A stretch of 64,000 nt of DNA, taken from NCBI GenBank assembly GCA_016708345.1, contig JADJFX010000003.1, positions 1 through 64,000 on the forward strand, written 5' to 3'. A program made the translations under genes and the position numbers. Source of the DNA: Candidatus Rhodoferax bjergmarkensis. GTDB lineage: Bacteria; Pseudomonadota; Gammaproteobacteria; Burkholderiales; Burkholderiaceae_C. A model generated the notes under the pieces. That model was not told where the DNA came from and ran no database searches. It worked only from the letters and a program-made list of their open reading frames with translations. This document shows, piece by piece, positions 28,110 through 37,144 of this stretch; the stretch's first letter is position 1; every line of letters begins with the position of its first letter.

Positions 28110-29571
28110 GCACCAGCATGCGGCCATATTCGGCACAGCGGTTGAGGGTGGGAATCACTTTGCCGGGGTTGAGCAGGCCTTTCGGGTCGAAGGCCCGCTT
28201 GATTGCGGCCATCTGCTCGTTCTCCTGGGCTGAAAACTGCACACACATGGAACTGAGCTTTTCCACACCCACGCCGTGCTCGCCAGTGATGGTGCCGCCC
28301 ATGGCGACGCTGGTTTCCAGAATCTCGGCACCGAATTGCTCGCAGCGCTGCAACTGGTCGGCATCGTTGGCGTCAAACAGAATCAAAGGGTGCAGGTTGC
28401 CGTCGCCCGCGTGGAACACGTTGACGCAGCGCAGACCGTATTTTTTTTCCATCTCCGCAATCGCCAGCAGCATGTCGGCCAACCGTTTGCGGGGAATGGT
28501 GGAGTCCATGCACATGTAGTCGGGGCTGATGCGCCCGCTGGCCGGGAAGGCGTTTTTGCGCCCGCTCCAGAACTTCAGCCGCTCGGCTTCATCACGGCTC
28601 ACGGCAATGGCCGTGGCACCGTGCTGGCGCAGCACTTGACGCATGCGGCCAATTTCCTCCTCCACTTCTTCCAGTATGCCGTCGCTTTCGCACAGCAAAA
28701 TGGCGGCGGCTGAGAGGTCGTAGCCCGCATGCACATAGTCTTCCACCGCCGCCGTCATGGGCTTGTCCATCATCTCCAGACCGGCCGGGATGATGCCGGC
28801 TGCAATCACACCGGCCACGGCGTCGCCCGCTTTGCGGATGTCGTCAAAGCTGGCCATGATGCAGCGGGCCACTTGGGGTTTGGGCACCAGCTTGACGGTC
28901 ACTTCGGTGGCAATCGCCAGCATGCCTTCGGACCCAATCACGATGCTCAAAAGGTCGAAACCGGGGGCATCCAGCGCGTCCGAGCCAAACTCCACCGGCT
29001 CGCCCGCCATGGTGAAGCCCTTGATTTTGAGGATGTTGTGCAGCGTGAGCCCGTATTTCAGGCAGTGCACGCCGCCCGAGTTTTCGGCCACGTTGCCGCC
29101 GATGGTGCAGGCGATCTGGCTCGACGGATCGGGTGCGTAATACAGCCCAAAGCGAGCGGCGGCTTCGCTGATGGCAAGGTTGCGCACGCCGCATTGCACA
29201 AGGGCGGTGCGGCTCAAGGGATCGATCTTCAGTATTTTGTTGAACTTGGCCAGCGACAGGGTGACGCCCAAGGCGTGCGGCATGGCCCCGCCCGACAGGC
29301 CGGTGCCTGCGCCGCGCGCCACCACCGGCACGTCAAGCAGATGGCAGGTGCGCAGCACGGCCTGCACCTGGTCCAGCGTTTCTGGCAGCGCCACCACCAG
29401 CGGACGCTGGCGGTAGGCTGTCAAACCGTCGCATTCATAAGGCGTGGTGTCCTCGCGCTGCCAGAGCAGGGAATGTTTGGGTAAATTGGCCAGTAGCGCA
29501 TGTACTACCTGCGTCTGGCGCTCTGAATTTTGTAGTAATTGGTGCGATTTTTCAGCGTGGCTCGGGTGCAT
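28069..29571 (-). CDS. glcD: FAD-linked (S)-2-hydroxy-acid oxidase, glycolate oxidase subunit GlcD family
   Basis: The 500-residue cytoplasmic flavoprotein carries the FAD_binding_4 domain ('VPVVARGAGTGLSGGAMP', 'IACTIGGNVAENSGGVHCLKYG', 'IVIGSEGMLAIATEVTVKLVP') and the FAD-oxidase C domain ('VNVFHAGDGNLHPLILFD', 'GTITGEHGVGVEKLSSM', 'FDPKGLLNPGKVIP'). It would oxidise glycolate or a related 2-hydroxy acid such as D-lactate, normally with GlcE and GlcF, which are not adjacent here. ATG 29571 is preferred over a TTG at 29583. Residues ~11-29 ('LLQNSERQTQVVHALLANL') are encoded by palindromic element copy E. The last 44 bp are duplicated at 25213. Confidence 0.88.
   Translation of the reverse strand: MHPSHAEKSHQLLQNSERQTQVVHALLANLPKHSLLWQREDTTPYECDGLTAYRQRPLVVALPETLDQVQAVLRTCHLLDVPVVARGAGTGLSGGAMPHALGVTLSLAKFNKILKIDPLSRTALVQCGVRNLAISEAAARFGLYYAPDPSSQIACTIGGNVAENSGGVHCLKYGLTLHNILKIKGFTMAGEPVEFGSDALDAPGFDLLSIVIGSEGMLAIATEVTVKLVPKPQVARCIMASFDDIRKAGDAVAGVIAAGIIPAGLEMMDKPMTAAVEDYVHAGYDLSAAAILLCESDGILEEVEEEIGRMRQVLRQHGATAIAVSRDEAERLKFWSGRKNAFPASGRISPDYMCMDSTIPRKRLADMLLAIAEMEKKYGLRCVNVFHAGDGNLHPLILFDANDADQLQRCEQFGAEILETSVAMGGTITGEHGVGVEKLSSMCVQFSAQENEQMAAIKRAFDPKGLLNPGKVIPTLNRCAEYGRMLVRDGKIKHPDLPRF
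29482..29541 (-). repeat. Dispersed palindromic element, copy E, inside glcD
   Basis: The minus strand reads ttactacaaaattcagagc, a variable centre, then gcgctactggccaattt. It aligns with copy C at ctacaaaat, gagc and ggccaattt and is translated in the same frame (LQN....ANL). Confidence 0.65.
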
Positions 29572-29592
29572 GGCAGGGCTCAATAGGTGTTT

Positions 29593-30399
29593 TTATTTCT
29601 TCTTGGCGGGTGGCAGGGCGTTATAGGCCTCGATGACGCGCACGATTTCCGCGCTGGAAGAGTTTTGTGAAAGGCGCACAGCACCCACGTCACGCATGTC
29701 AATGTCACCTTTGCCCGGTTCCAGCGAAGAGATGACAGGCCCCGGCGCACTGCCAACCGGCACGGTGGCTGCACTTTGCCGCGTCTCAGGTCGAGTGCTC
29801 GCAAGACGCTCTTGCGCGACCTGGCGGCGAGCCTCGAATTCTGCTCTGCTGCGTTCCTGATGGATTTCACGCAGCCGTTGTTGGAGTGCTTGCTCGGGTG
29901 AAACCGTCACTTTTGCAGTGCCAGACTGATCTGGCAGAAGGCTGGCAGCCATGCTGATGGCGATGGCAACGCCGACGATTGCTGCGCCGCCAAATGCGGC
30001 CAAACGCGTCGCCTTGTCTTGCATCAGCAGTGAAAGGGTCTCCCAAGCGCCCAAGGTTGCCGGTTGGCGTTCTTCGGCTTCGTTGGATGAATCCTGGGCA
30101 ACAAAAGCAGCTCGCACGGCGTGTGCTCTGGTGGTTTCTACCAAGTTTCCGGAGATCAGCCGCGTGGGCATTTGAAGGACCTTGCCGGCGGGGATTGGGC
30201 GACCGTCTGACAGTGTCAGCGTGGTGTTTTTGAACGCCAGATTGTTGCCGCTGAGTAAGGAGCGCACCAGGTCAGTTCTTTTTTCCGAAATGCCATAAAT
30301 CTGCAGCAACCCGCGCAAAGACATGCCCGGCTCAAATTTGACCAGTGCATACTTGCCGTGGATGGTGATTTTGGGCGAGATATTTTCAGCGGTTTTCAT
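29593..30399 (-). CDS. Single-pass membrane protein of unknown function
   Basis: ATG 30399 (MKTAENISPKITIHGKYA) is preceded by GGAAG seven bases upstream, a better start than the frame's 5' end. The 268-residue product has a cytoplasmic N-terminal domain of ~140 residues and one hydrophobic helix ('LAAFGGAAIVGVAIAISMAA', ~150-172). An Arg/Glu-rich coiled-coil-like stretch follows ('LQQRLREIHQERSRAEFEARRQ'), then a tail ending 'RVIEAYNALPPAKKK'. It recalls accessory proteins of envelope machines, but I recognise no family. It is adjacent to glcD on the same strand with 21 bp between. Confidence 0.65.
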   Translation of the reverse strand: MKTAENISPKITIHGKYALVKFEPGMSLRGLLQIYGISEKRTDLVRSLLSGNNLAFKNTTLTLSDGRPIPAGKVLQMPTRLISGNLVETTRAHAVRAAFVAQDSSNEAEERQPATLGAWETLSLLMQDKATRLAAFGGAAIVGVAIAISMAASLLPDQSGTAKVTVSPEQALQQRLREIHQERSRAEFEARRQVAQERLASTRPETRQSAATVPVGSAPGPVISSLEPGKGDIDMRDVGAVRLSQNSSSAEIVRVIEAYNALPPAKKK

Positions 30400-30506
30400 T
30401 GCTATTTCTTCCAATGCGCAGTGCTGTCGGCGGGCGTTCCTCTGTCTCAAACATGCCATACTGAGCCAATGCCAACATGCCCCATTAAACCGATCAAGGT
30501 GCTTGA

Positions 30507-31981
30507 GTGAACACACAATGGTTATACCTCAGCGCCACGCAGTTGGTGCAGGCTTTGCAAAGTGGTGCCATCAGCAGCCGTGCCCTGCTGGAAACCTGTA
30601 TTGAACGCATTGAGGCCAAAAATCCACACATCAATGCGGTGGTGGCGACCGATTTTGAAGCCGCCCGCCAGCGCGCCGATGCGGCCGATCAGGCTTTACG
30701 CCGGGGTGAATTTTGGGGGCCGCTGCATGGCCTGCCGATCACCGTCAAAGACACCTATGAAGTGCCCGGCATGCCCTGCACGGCGGGTGCGCCCATGCTG
30801 CGCCAGCACCACCCGGCCAAACCTGCGGTGGCGGTTCAGCGTTTGCTCGATGCGGGCGCGATTGTGCTGGGCAAAACCAATGTGCCCTTGTTCGCCTCAG
30901 ACCTGCAAAGTTATAACAAGGTCTACGGCACCACCAGCAATCCGTGGAACCTGCAGCTCACGCCGGGCGGTTCATCGGGTGGCGCTGCAGCGGCTTTGGC
31001 AGCCGGGTTGACGGCGCTGGAGCTGGGCAGCGATATTGGCGGCTCCATCCGCATTCCGGCGCACTTTTGCGGTGTGTATGGCCACAAGACAACGCACGGG
31101 GTGATTCCGCTGGGCGGTCACATTCCGGGCCCGCCGGGTACCTTGGGCGAGCCCGACCTGGCGGTGGCCGGGCCGATGGCGCGCACGGCGCAAGACCTGG
31201 CCTTGATGCTTGATGTGCTGGCCGGGCCTTCGCCGTCCATGGCGGGTGGCTGGAAAATTCAGTTGCCGGCGGCAACGCAAACCCAACTGAGCGAGTTCCG
31301 GGTGCTGATGTGGCTGGACGATCCGCTGTGCCCGATTGATGCGCAAATGAGGGCCATGTACCAGCAGTTGCAGGCCACGCTGCAAAAGCAGGGTGGCCAG
31401 GTCACGGTCGGCGCGCCGCTGGGCATGAATATTCTGGATTTTACCCCACTTATTTGAACCTGCTGGGCAGTGTGACGGGGGCTGGACAGAGCCCGTTTGT
31501 GCGCTATGCGATGGGGCTTTTTGCACCCGTCATGGCGGCCATTGGCAAATTCGTGGGCGCACCGAAATATTTTGAAAACTACCTCAGAGGTGTCGCCCAG
31601 AGCCATTCAAGCTGGCTCAGGGTCCATGAAAAAAGATTGCGTTTGATGGCTCGGTTCAAACCAGTCTTTGACCAGTACGACGTGATCCTGATGCCCGCCA
31701 CGGCCACCACCGCCTTCAAGCACCTGCACAAGCCCGAATTGCCGATGCGCAAGCTGGTCATCAACGGTGAAAAGCGCGGCTATACCGAGCTGTTCATGTG
31801 GATCGCGCCCGCCACGGTCATGGGCCTGCCCGCCACCAGCGCGCCAATAGGCATCACTGCACAAGGTTTGCCGGTGAATGTGCAAATTGTGGGTGCGGCG
31901 TTTCAGGACAAAACCACCCTCAGGTTTGCCGAGTTGCTGGCATCGGTCATGGGTGGTTTTGTGAAGCCGGGCGGTTACTGA
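30507..31981 (+). pseudogene. Amidase (amidase-signature family), one frameshift
   Basis: A GTG start at 30507 is preceded by AAGGTG. The protein has the amidase-signature catalytic triad: Lys in 'GLPITVKDTYEVPG', the cis-Ser in 'TPGGSSGGAAAALAAG', and the acyl-enzyme Ser in 'ELGSDIGGSIRIPA'. The frame breaks at 31444-31447, where one C seems to be missing. As read it gives 'LDFTPLI' and a stop; with the extra base it continues 'DFTPTYLNLLGSV' into the second part (31454-31981), which ends 'GGFVKPGGY'. The repaired length of ~491 residues is normal. It should hydrolyse an amide; the substrate is not predictable. The catalytic half is upstream of the lesion, so a truncated product would lack about a third of the fold. 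Confidence 0.85.
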
Positions 31982-32038
31982 CGGGTGTGTGGGGTCACGC
32001 CATGATCAGCGATGCCTGCTAGTCGGGCCTTGGCGCAC

Positions 32039-33892
32039 CTACGGGTTCAAAGACTTTGTATCGTCCGTGGGTGTCACTTCGGCCATGATGCAGCGGTTGC
32101 GTCCGGATTCTTTGGCCCGATACAGGGCCGCATCGGCGCCGCCCAATGCATCCTCGATGCTTTGACCGGCAGCAATCAGACTTATCCCCATACTGACCGT
32201 GACGTTATGGCAGCCTTCGATAGGGGTCTTCTCAATGGCTAGACGGATACTTTCCGCCAACGCAAAACCTTCGGCGGCACTGGTCTTGGGCGCCACCACC
32301 AAAAACTCTTCGCCACCCCAACGCACGAGCAAGTCGGACTCGCGCAACATGTCTTTGGCAACGCGCGTTATGACCTTGAGTACTTGGTCTCCCTGCTCGT
32401 GACCATAGGTATCGTTGATCTTTTTGAACTTGTCGACGTCCATCATGATGAGGGTGAGCGGCACGCCCTCTTGCTGGCTGTGGTCGTACTCCCTGCTCAT
32501 GAATTGGTTGGCGCTGCGCCGGTTGGCGGCACCGGTCAGCGTGTCGGTCATGGCCATGTCACGCAGCTGGCGCATGAAGTCGGCTTTTTCGTGGTTCCAC
32601 TCAATGATGCTCAGGCCGAAACTCGCCAGCGCACCGAGCTCGGACAAGACTTCCAGCCACTCGTGCGGAAGGTTGCGTCGGCGGTCCAGCATCAAGCACA
32701 AAGCCCCCAAGGTGTTGGCGGCCTCATCAAACATGATGGACTCCGCCAAAATCGGAGTGCCCACAATCGTACGCACGCCCATGGCATGAAAGAGACGGTT
32801 TTCTTTCTGGCCACCGATCTTGGCCAGCGAATCTGCGATGACAAACTCGCCCCCGATGAGGGCCGACAATACGCCAGACGCTTTGTCCCGGGCGGACTGC
32901 AGCATATCTTCGCAACCCTCTGCAAAACTGTCGCGCTCTTCGTCATCGCGTGACATGCAGGCATCGAGCTGCATGACATCGTGCTCGTCTTTGTGCAAAA
33001 ACGCCACGCCCACAATGCCTGGACACTTGCGCAGCTCGTGGCACATCAAAAACGACAGCTCATTCACGTCTTTGATGCCCATCAGCGCCTGTTGCAATTT
33101 GGAGCGTACCAAGAGCAGAACTTTGAGTTCACGTTCTACTTGAAGCAGGCTCTCAGACTTCCACTTGTCTGCCAAAAAGTAGTTGACTCCGCGCAGTTCG
33201 CACCGTGTTTGCAGGTGTTCGCCATGGGTGTTGTAGGTCGCCACGCCGTTGAGCGCAACGTCAAAAATCGAGCCGTCCTTGCGGCGCAACTGGCACACCA
33301 AAGTGTTGGTGCTGGGGTTGCTGCTGGTGGTGACAAGTGCCTTTTGTACGGCGCTGCAACTCTCTGGAACCAGGTAATTCTCAAACGGCGTACCGATGAC
33401 TTCGTCGATGGTGTATCCCATAGCGTCCAACCAGGCCGAGTTGATATCGACTATGTCGCCTCGGTCATCCAGACGCTGGGTCATGTCAAACGCGTCGACC
33501 TTACGCGCCATGTCTTCTAGGCGGCGCGTCAACTCTGAAGAAAGGTAAGGACTCAAGCAATAGTGTTGGAGGCCATGTGGCATCAGGTCTAGGAGCCAAG
33601 CCGCCGCATTGGCAGGGCACAGTGCCAGTGTCTCCACGCCCGCGCGGCGACTGCTGATGAGTTCGCCCAAAGCCCGCACATCGCCAGGTCTGGAAAAACT
33701 CTCCAGATCGAGGATCAACAAGTCGATGTGCCCTTGTTTGAGCAGGGTGACGGCATCCTGTGTCGAGGCTACGAAGTGGCGGCGACCAATTTGCGCCTTG
33801 CATTCGGTTTCGAACTGTTGGCTGCGGCCCGGGTCAGCACCAACAAACAGAACCTCGCGCACATGTTTTTTCTCTTTGGGTTGTTTGGTCAC
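32039..33892 (-). CDS. Cytoplasmic multi-sensor diguanylate cyclase (REC-like, PAS, GAF, GGDEF)
   Basis: A GTG start at 33892 with AAAGGTG eight bases upstream gives 617 residues (M/V-TKQPKEKKHVREV). Order: degenerate receiver-like domain (~12-125, 'LLILDLESFSRPGDV'), PAS (~140-260, 'DINSAWLDAMGYTIDEVIGTPF'), GAF-like domain (~275-430, 'TIVGTPILAESIMFD'), and GGDEF (~450-600). The catalytic motif is 'RWGGEEF' with an RESD I-site five residues before it, so product inhibition is expected. No membrane segment is present. It probably integrates cytosolic cues into c-di-GMP synthesis. The two cyclases in this window share the RESDxxxRWGGEEF arrangement but have unrelated sensors. Confidence 0.88.
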   Translation of the reverse strand: MTKQPKEKKHVREVLFVGADPGRSQQFETECKAQIGRRHFVASTQDAVTLLKQGHIDLLILDLESFSRPGDVRALGELISSRRAGVETLALCPANAAAWLLDLMPHGLQHYCLSPYLSSELTRRLEDMARKVDAFDMTQRLDDRGDIVDINSAWLDAMGYTIDEVIGTPFENYLVPESCSAVQKALVTTSSNPSTNTLVCQLRRKDGSIFDVALNGVATYNTHGEHLQTRCELRGVNYFLADKWKSESLLQVERELKVLLLVRSKLQQALMGIKDVNELSFLMCHELRKCPGIVGVAFLHKDEHDVMQLDACMSRDDEERDSFAEGCEDMLQSARDKASGVLSALIGGEFVIADSLAKIGGQKENRLFHAMGVRTIVGTPILAESIMFDEAANTLGALCLMLDRRRNLPHEWLEVLSELGALASFGLSIIEWNHEKADFMRQLRDMAMTDTLTGAANRRSANQFMSREYDHSQQEGVPLTLIMMDVDKFKKINDTYGHEQGDQVLKVITRVAKDMLRESDLLVRWGGEEFLVVAPKTSAAEGFALAESIRLAIEKTPIEGCHNVTVSMGISLIAAGQSIEDALGGADAALYRAKESGRNRCIMAEVTPTDDTKSLNP

Positions 33893-34015
33893 TGTGGTTT
33901 CACCTTTGACGATTTGTAAAGTCAAGCTTGCAATGAGAAGTATGGCATGGCTTTGGCGTTTTATATCCCCCGCAGGCACCTGCCAAAAGGACCGCAAGGT
34001 GTGAAATTTTCGTAT

Positions 34016-34070
34016 CAAATTCGGCCATGCAGCTCATGGATACTGCGGGAGCAGCTCTTGTTTTGATAGT
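34016..34070 (-). repeat. Dispersed palindromic element, copy G (intergenic)
   Basis: The minus strand reads ctatcaaaacaagagctgct, cccgca, a loop, and gcatggccgaattt. Same family, inverted relative to copy A. Confidence 0.7.
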
Positions 34071-34108
34071 GTTTATCGTTGCTGTGACGTCCAGCCCCCA
34101 TCCCTTTT

Positions 34109-34189
34109 TCAGGCCACGCCGCGCACATTGTTGCCAGCCGGTGAGCAAAAGAAAACGGCCAGTGCGCCCAGTTCTTCGGGGGTGTTGAA
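34109..34189 (-). pseudogene. C-terminal relic of a short-chain dehydrogenase gene
   Basis: The minus strand encodes 'FNTPEELGALAVFFCSPAG' followed by 'NNVRGVA' and a stop. This is typical of the last helix and strand of SDR enzymes such as 3-hydroxybutyrate or 3-oxoacyl reductases. Only 26 codons remain and nothing upstream on that strand continues it. Confidence 0.5.
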
Positions 34190-34271
34190 AGTGAAAGTGT
34201 GTTGAAGGATGCAAAAACCAGCCACAGTGTCACACTACAATTTCTTTCCCTTTCACAACCGGTAGACCTCC

Positions 34272-35123
34272 ATGTCCGATCGCCTTGCAGTGCTGCCGCA
34301 ATACCTCCTGCCCAAGCAGGCCCTGACCGCGCTGGCCGGGCGGATTGCATCGGCTCAGGGAGGAAAAATGACCACCCGCCTGATTGAGTGGTTTGTGGCG
34401 CGCTACCAGGTCAACATGCTGGAGGCGGCCAACCCCGATGCGGCCAGTTACTTAACCTTCAACGAATTTTTTACGCGGGCTTTGAAGAAAGGCGCGCGAC
34501 CGCTGGCACGGGCTGACCTGATCTGCCCGGTGGATGGGGCCATCAGCCAGTTTGGCTCCATTGCGCAGGATCAAATTTTTCAGGCCAAAGGCCACCACTA
34601 CTCCACCACCGCGCTGGTCGGTGGCGATGCAGCCCTGGCTGAGAAGTTCAAGGACGGCCATTTCGCCACCCTGTACCTGAGCCCGCGCGACTACCACCGC
34701 ATTCACATGCCGTGTGACGGACGGCTGACGCGCATGATTTACGTGCCCGGCGCGCTGTTTTCGGTCAACCCCACCACGGCGCGGGGTGTGCCGGGGCTGT
34801 TTGCGCGCAACGAGCGGGTGGTCTGTGTTTTTGAATCGCCGCGCGGCCCCTTCGTGCTGACGCTGGTGGGTGCCACCATTGTGGGCAGCATGGCCACCGT
34901 GTGGCATGGTGTGGTCAACCCGCCGCGTACACGCCAGGTGCGTGAGTGGACTTATGACGATAAACCGGTGCTGCTGGCGCAGGGGCAGGAGATGGGCCGT
35001 TTCCTGCTCGGCTCCACAGTCGTGATGCTGTTCCCCAGGGGGCCGCTGCTGTTTAATGCCGCATGGGCACCGGGGCGGGCGATCCGGCTGGGTGAAGAGA
35101 TGGGTAACTCAAGGCCAGCCTGA
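34272..35123 (+). CDS. psd: Phosphatidylserine decarboxylase proenzyme
   Basis: The 283-residue protein makes phosphatidylethanolamine from phosphatidylserine at the inner membrane. It shows 'CPVDGAISQFG' (Asp of the catalytic relay), 'LYLSPRDYHRIHMPCDG' (conserved His) and the autocleavage motif 'LLGSTVVMLFP', whose Ser becomes the pyruvoyl group. Length is normal for the bacterial type I enzyme. It stands alone. The tail beyond 'IRLGEEMG' is short and normal. The mRNA start could not be placed confidently, though a TACAAT -10-like hexamer lies about 40 bp upstream. Confidence 0.93.
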   Translation: MSDRLAVLPQYLLPKQALTALAGRIASAQGGKMTTRLIEWFVARYQVNMLEAANPDAASYLTFNEFFTRALKKGARPLARADLICPVDGAISQFGSIAQDQIFQAKGHHYSTTALVGGDAALAEKFKDGHFATLYLSPRDYHRIHMPCDGRLTRMIYVPGALFSVNPTTARGVPGLFARNERVVCVFESPRGPFVLTLVGATIVGSMATVWHGVVNPPRTRQVREWTYDDKPVLLAQGQEMGRFLLGSTVVMLFPRGPLLFNAAWAPGRAIRLGEEMGNSRPA

Positions 35124-35154
35124 GGGTTGAGAGTTCGAGTTTGGTTTTAACCTG

Positions 35155-35187
35155 TTTATACTCACATATTAAATCAGTGAGTATAAA
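35155..35187 (+). promoter_or_regulatory. Perfect 11-bp inverted repeat abutting a start codon
   Basis: TTTATACTCAC (35155-35165), an 11-base AT-rich centre, and GTGAGTATAAA (35177-35187); the ATG follows at 35188. In DNA it is a good repressor site; in RNA the right arm would hide the ribosome-binding region. The gene's only Shine-Dalgarno-like GAG lies in that arm. Confidence 0.6.
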
Positions 35188-36222
35188 ATGAAGTTTCTTC
35201 CGGAAACCACCCAAACCGCCTACTCCACGCTGTTTCAAAAAGTTCAGGCAAGCCAATATGCGAAATTGACCCAAGTTGGTTTCACGCGCAAGCAGCTTCA
35301 AGGCAAAGACTACTGGTATTGCCAATACACCGATGTTTCCGGTGTCCGCCGTCAACGCTACATGGGGGTGGACAGTGATGCCTTGCGAGAATCCATTGAG
35401 CATGCAAAAAGTACTCAATTGGCTGCTGCCGCCATACTTGCCGAAAGAAAACGCCTGGTGGCGATGGTGGTTGCTGGCAATGGAACTCCCGAAAGGGGGC
35501 GACCCGCCAAAATCATCGAAAAACTGTCGGATGCAGGGGTGTTTGACGCGGGTGGATTGTTGATTGGGTCCTACGCCTTTTCGTCTTATGGGAACCTGCT
35601 GGGTATCAGCTTTGAGGGGTGGATGCAAAGAACCGAGGACATGGACATTGCCTGCGATCGATCCATCGAAATCGGATGGATGTGCGATCTCCCTGCGGAT
35701 GTGACCGTCGCTGCGCCTGAAATGGCTCCCTCCCGGCAAATCAATCCGTGGGTGCCGCCTTATGACATGGTAGCGCCAGACGGATTCAAGCTGGAATTTC
35801 TGACCTCCCGCACCAATGCCAGCCAGAAAGAGCCGGTCAGGATTGAGCGCTTTGGCGTCAATGCGTTGCCGCTTCAATTTCTTGACTTCATTATTGAAAA
35901 ACCTGTGCAGGCCGTGGTTTTGTATGGGGCAGGCATTCTGGTCAACCTGCCTGATCCCGCGCGTTTTGCCATCCACAAACTGGCCGTATCCCAATTGCGG
36001 CTTCCTTCATATGTAGAAAAGAGGCGCAAGGACCTGGCTCAGGCCAGTGCCCTTATCGGCTATTTGCTGGATGAAAACCCGGGTGCCTTGCTGTTGGCAG
36101 CGGATGCCGCCAAGCAAATGGCCCGTGAATTCAGTGCTCTGGTGGAGCAGGCACTGGTGCAGATGGCACCGAATGTATGGGCGCAGCGGTTTCGCGCGGA
36201 ATGCTGGCCTGCGTCAGATTGA
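35188..36222 (+). CDS. Nucleotidyltransferase-fold protein (GSU2403-like)
   Basis: The 344-residue cytoplasmic protein has an N-terminal ~100-residue helical part, then a nucleotidyltransferase-like core 'LLIGSYAFSSYGNLLG...RTEDMDIAC' (GS motif followed by DxD-like acidic residues). Its C-terminal part resembles the GSU2403/AbiEii-type fold ('RFAIHKLAVSQLRLPSYVEKRRKDLAQA'). The family has no firm function; relatives are found in toxin-antitoxin and phage-defence modules. No antitoxin-like partner gene is next to it: psd lies upstream and purU is convergent, starting one base after the stop. The inverted repeat at the start codon suggests tight control. Confidence 0.7.
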   Translation: MKFLPETTQTAYSTLFQKVQASQYAKLTQVGFTRKQLQGKDYWYCQYTDVSGVRRQRYMGVDSDALRESIEHAKSTQLAAAAILAERKRLVAMVVAGNGTPERGRPAKIIEKLSDAGVFDAGGLLIGSYAFSSYGNLLGISFEGWMQRTEDMDIACDRSIEIGWMCDLPADVTVAAPEMAPSRQINPWVPPYDMVAPDGFKLEFLTSRTNASQKEPVRIERFGVNALPLQFLDFIIEKPVQAVVLYGAGILVNLPDPARFAIHKLAVSQLRLPSYVEKRRKDLAQASALIGYLLDENPGALLLAADAAKQMAREFSALVEQALVQMAPNVWAQRFRAECWPASD

Positions 36223-37071
36223 CTATTTGAAAATCACCGTCTTGTGCCCGTTGAGCAGCACGCGGTGCTCGCCGTGCCATTTGACCGCGCGGGCCAGCAC
36301 CTGGCTCTCGGTGTCGCGGCCCAGGGCGGTTAGATCTTCCACCGTTTTGCTGTGGTCCACACGTGCCACATCCTGTTCGATGATGGGGCCTTCGTCCAGA
36401 TGCGCGGTCACGTAATGGGCGGTGGCACCAATCAGTTTCACACCCCGGTCATGCGCCTGGTAATAGGGTTTTGCGCCCTTGAAGCTGGGCAGGAAGGAGT
36501 GGTGAATATTGATGGCGCGGCCTGATAATTTTTGGCACAGGTCGTCACTGAGCACCTGCATGTAGCGCGCCAGCACCACCAGTTCAGCCGCTTCGCTTTG
36601 AATGATTTCATACTGCCTGGCCTCGACCTGTGCTTTGGTGTCGGCGGTGACCGGCAGGTGGTGAAAGGGCACGTTGTAGCTGGCAGCGAGCTGGTAAAAA
36701 TCGCGGTGGTTGGAAATGATGGCGCGAATGTCCAGCGGCAGCAGGCCGCTTTTCCAGCGAAACAGCAGGTCGTTCAGGCAGTGCCCTTCTTTGCTGACCA
36801 AAATGACCGCACGCATGGGCTGCGCCTGCGCGTGCAGGCTCCACTGCATCTGAAAAGGCTGCGCAAACGTGTCCATTTGCGCTTTCAGTTCATCGTGCCT
36901 GAGCTGGGCGCAGGCAAACTGCACCCGCATGAAGAACAGGCCCGTGTCAGCGTCGTTGTACTGCGCGGCTTCCTCGATGTTGCCGCCGCGCTCCAGCAAA
37001 AAGCCCGACAGGGCATGCACCAGCCCCAGGCGGTCCGGGCAGGAGAGGGTCAGAATGTAGGTAGGGTTCAT
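36223..37071 (-). CDS. purU: Formyltetrahydrofolate deformylase
   Basis: From ATG 37071 (MNPTYILTLSCPDR) the product has 282 residues. The N-terminal ACT domain ('LTLSCPDRLGLVHALSGFLLERGGNI') is followed by the formyltransferase-type catalytic domain. The catalytic Asn/His/Asp are in 'RAINIHHSFLPSFKGAKPY' and 'YVTAHLDEGPIIEQD'. It releases formate and tetrahydrofolate from 10-formyl-THF and so balances one-carbon pools for purine synthesis. A GTG six codons upstream is less likely. It is convergent with the nucleotidyltransferase gene, with stop codons back to back. Confidence 0.94.
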   Translation of the reverse strand: MNPTYILTLSCPDRLGLVHALSGFLLERGGNIEEAAQYNDADTGLFFMRVQFACAQLRHDELKAQMDTFAQPFQMQWSLHAQAQPMRAVILVSKEGHCLNDLLFRWKSGLLPLDIRAIISNHRDFYQLAASYNVPFHHLPVTADTKAQVEARQYEIIQSEAAELVVLARYMQVLSDDLCQKLSGRAINIHHSFLPSFKGAKPYYQAHDRGVKLIGATAHYVTAHLDEGPIIEQDVARVDHSKTVEDLTALGRDTESQVLARAVKWHGEHRVLLNGHKTVIFK

Positions 37072-37144
37072 GCGCACATTGTCGCGCACCCTTGGCCGTC
37101 AACTTTTGTGCAAGGGCAAGATTTGCGCGGCTGCTATGTCTTTG

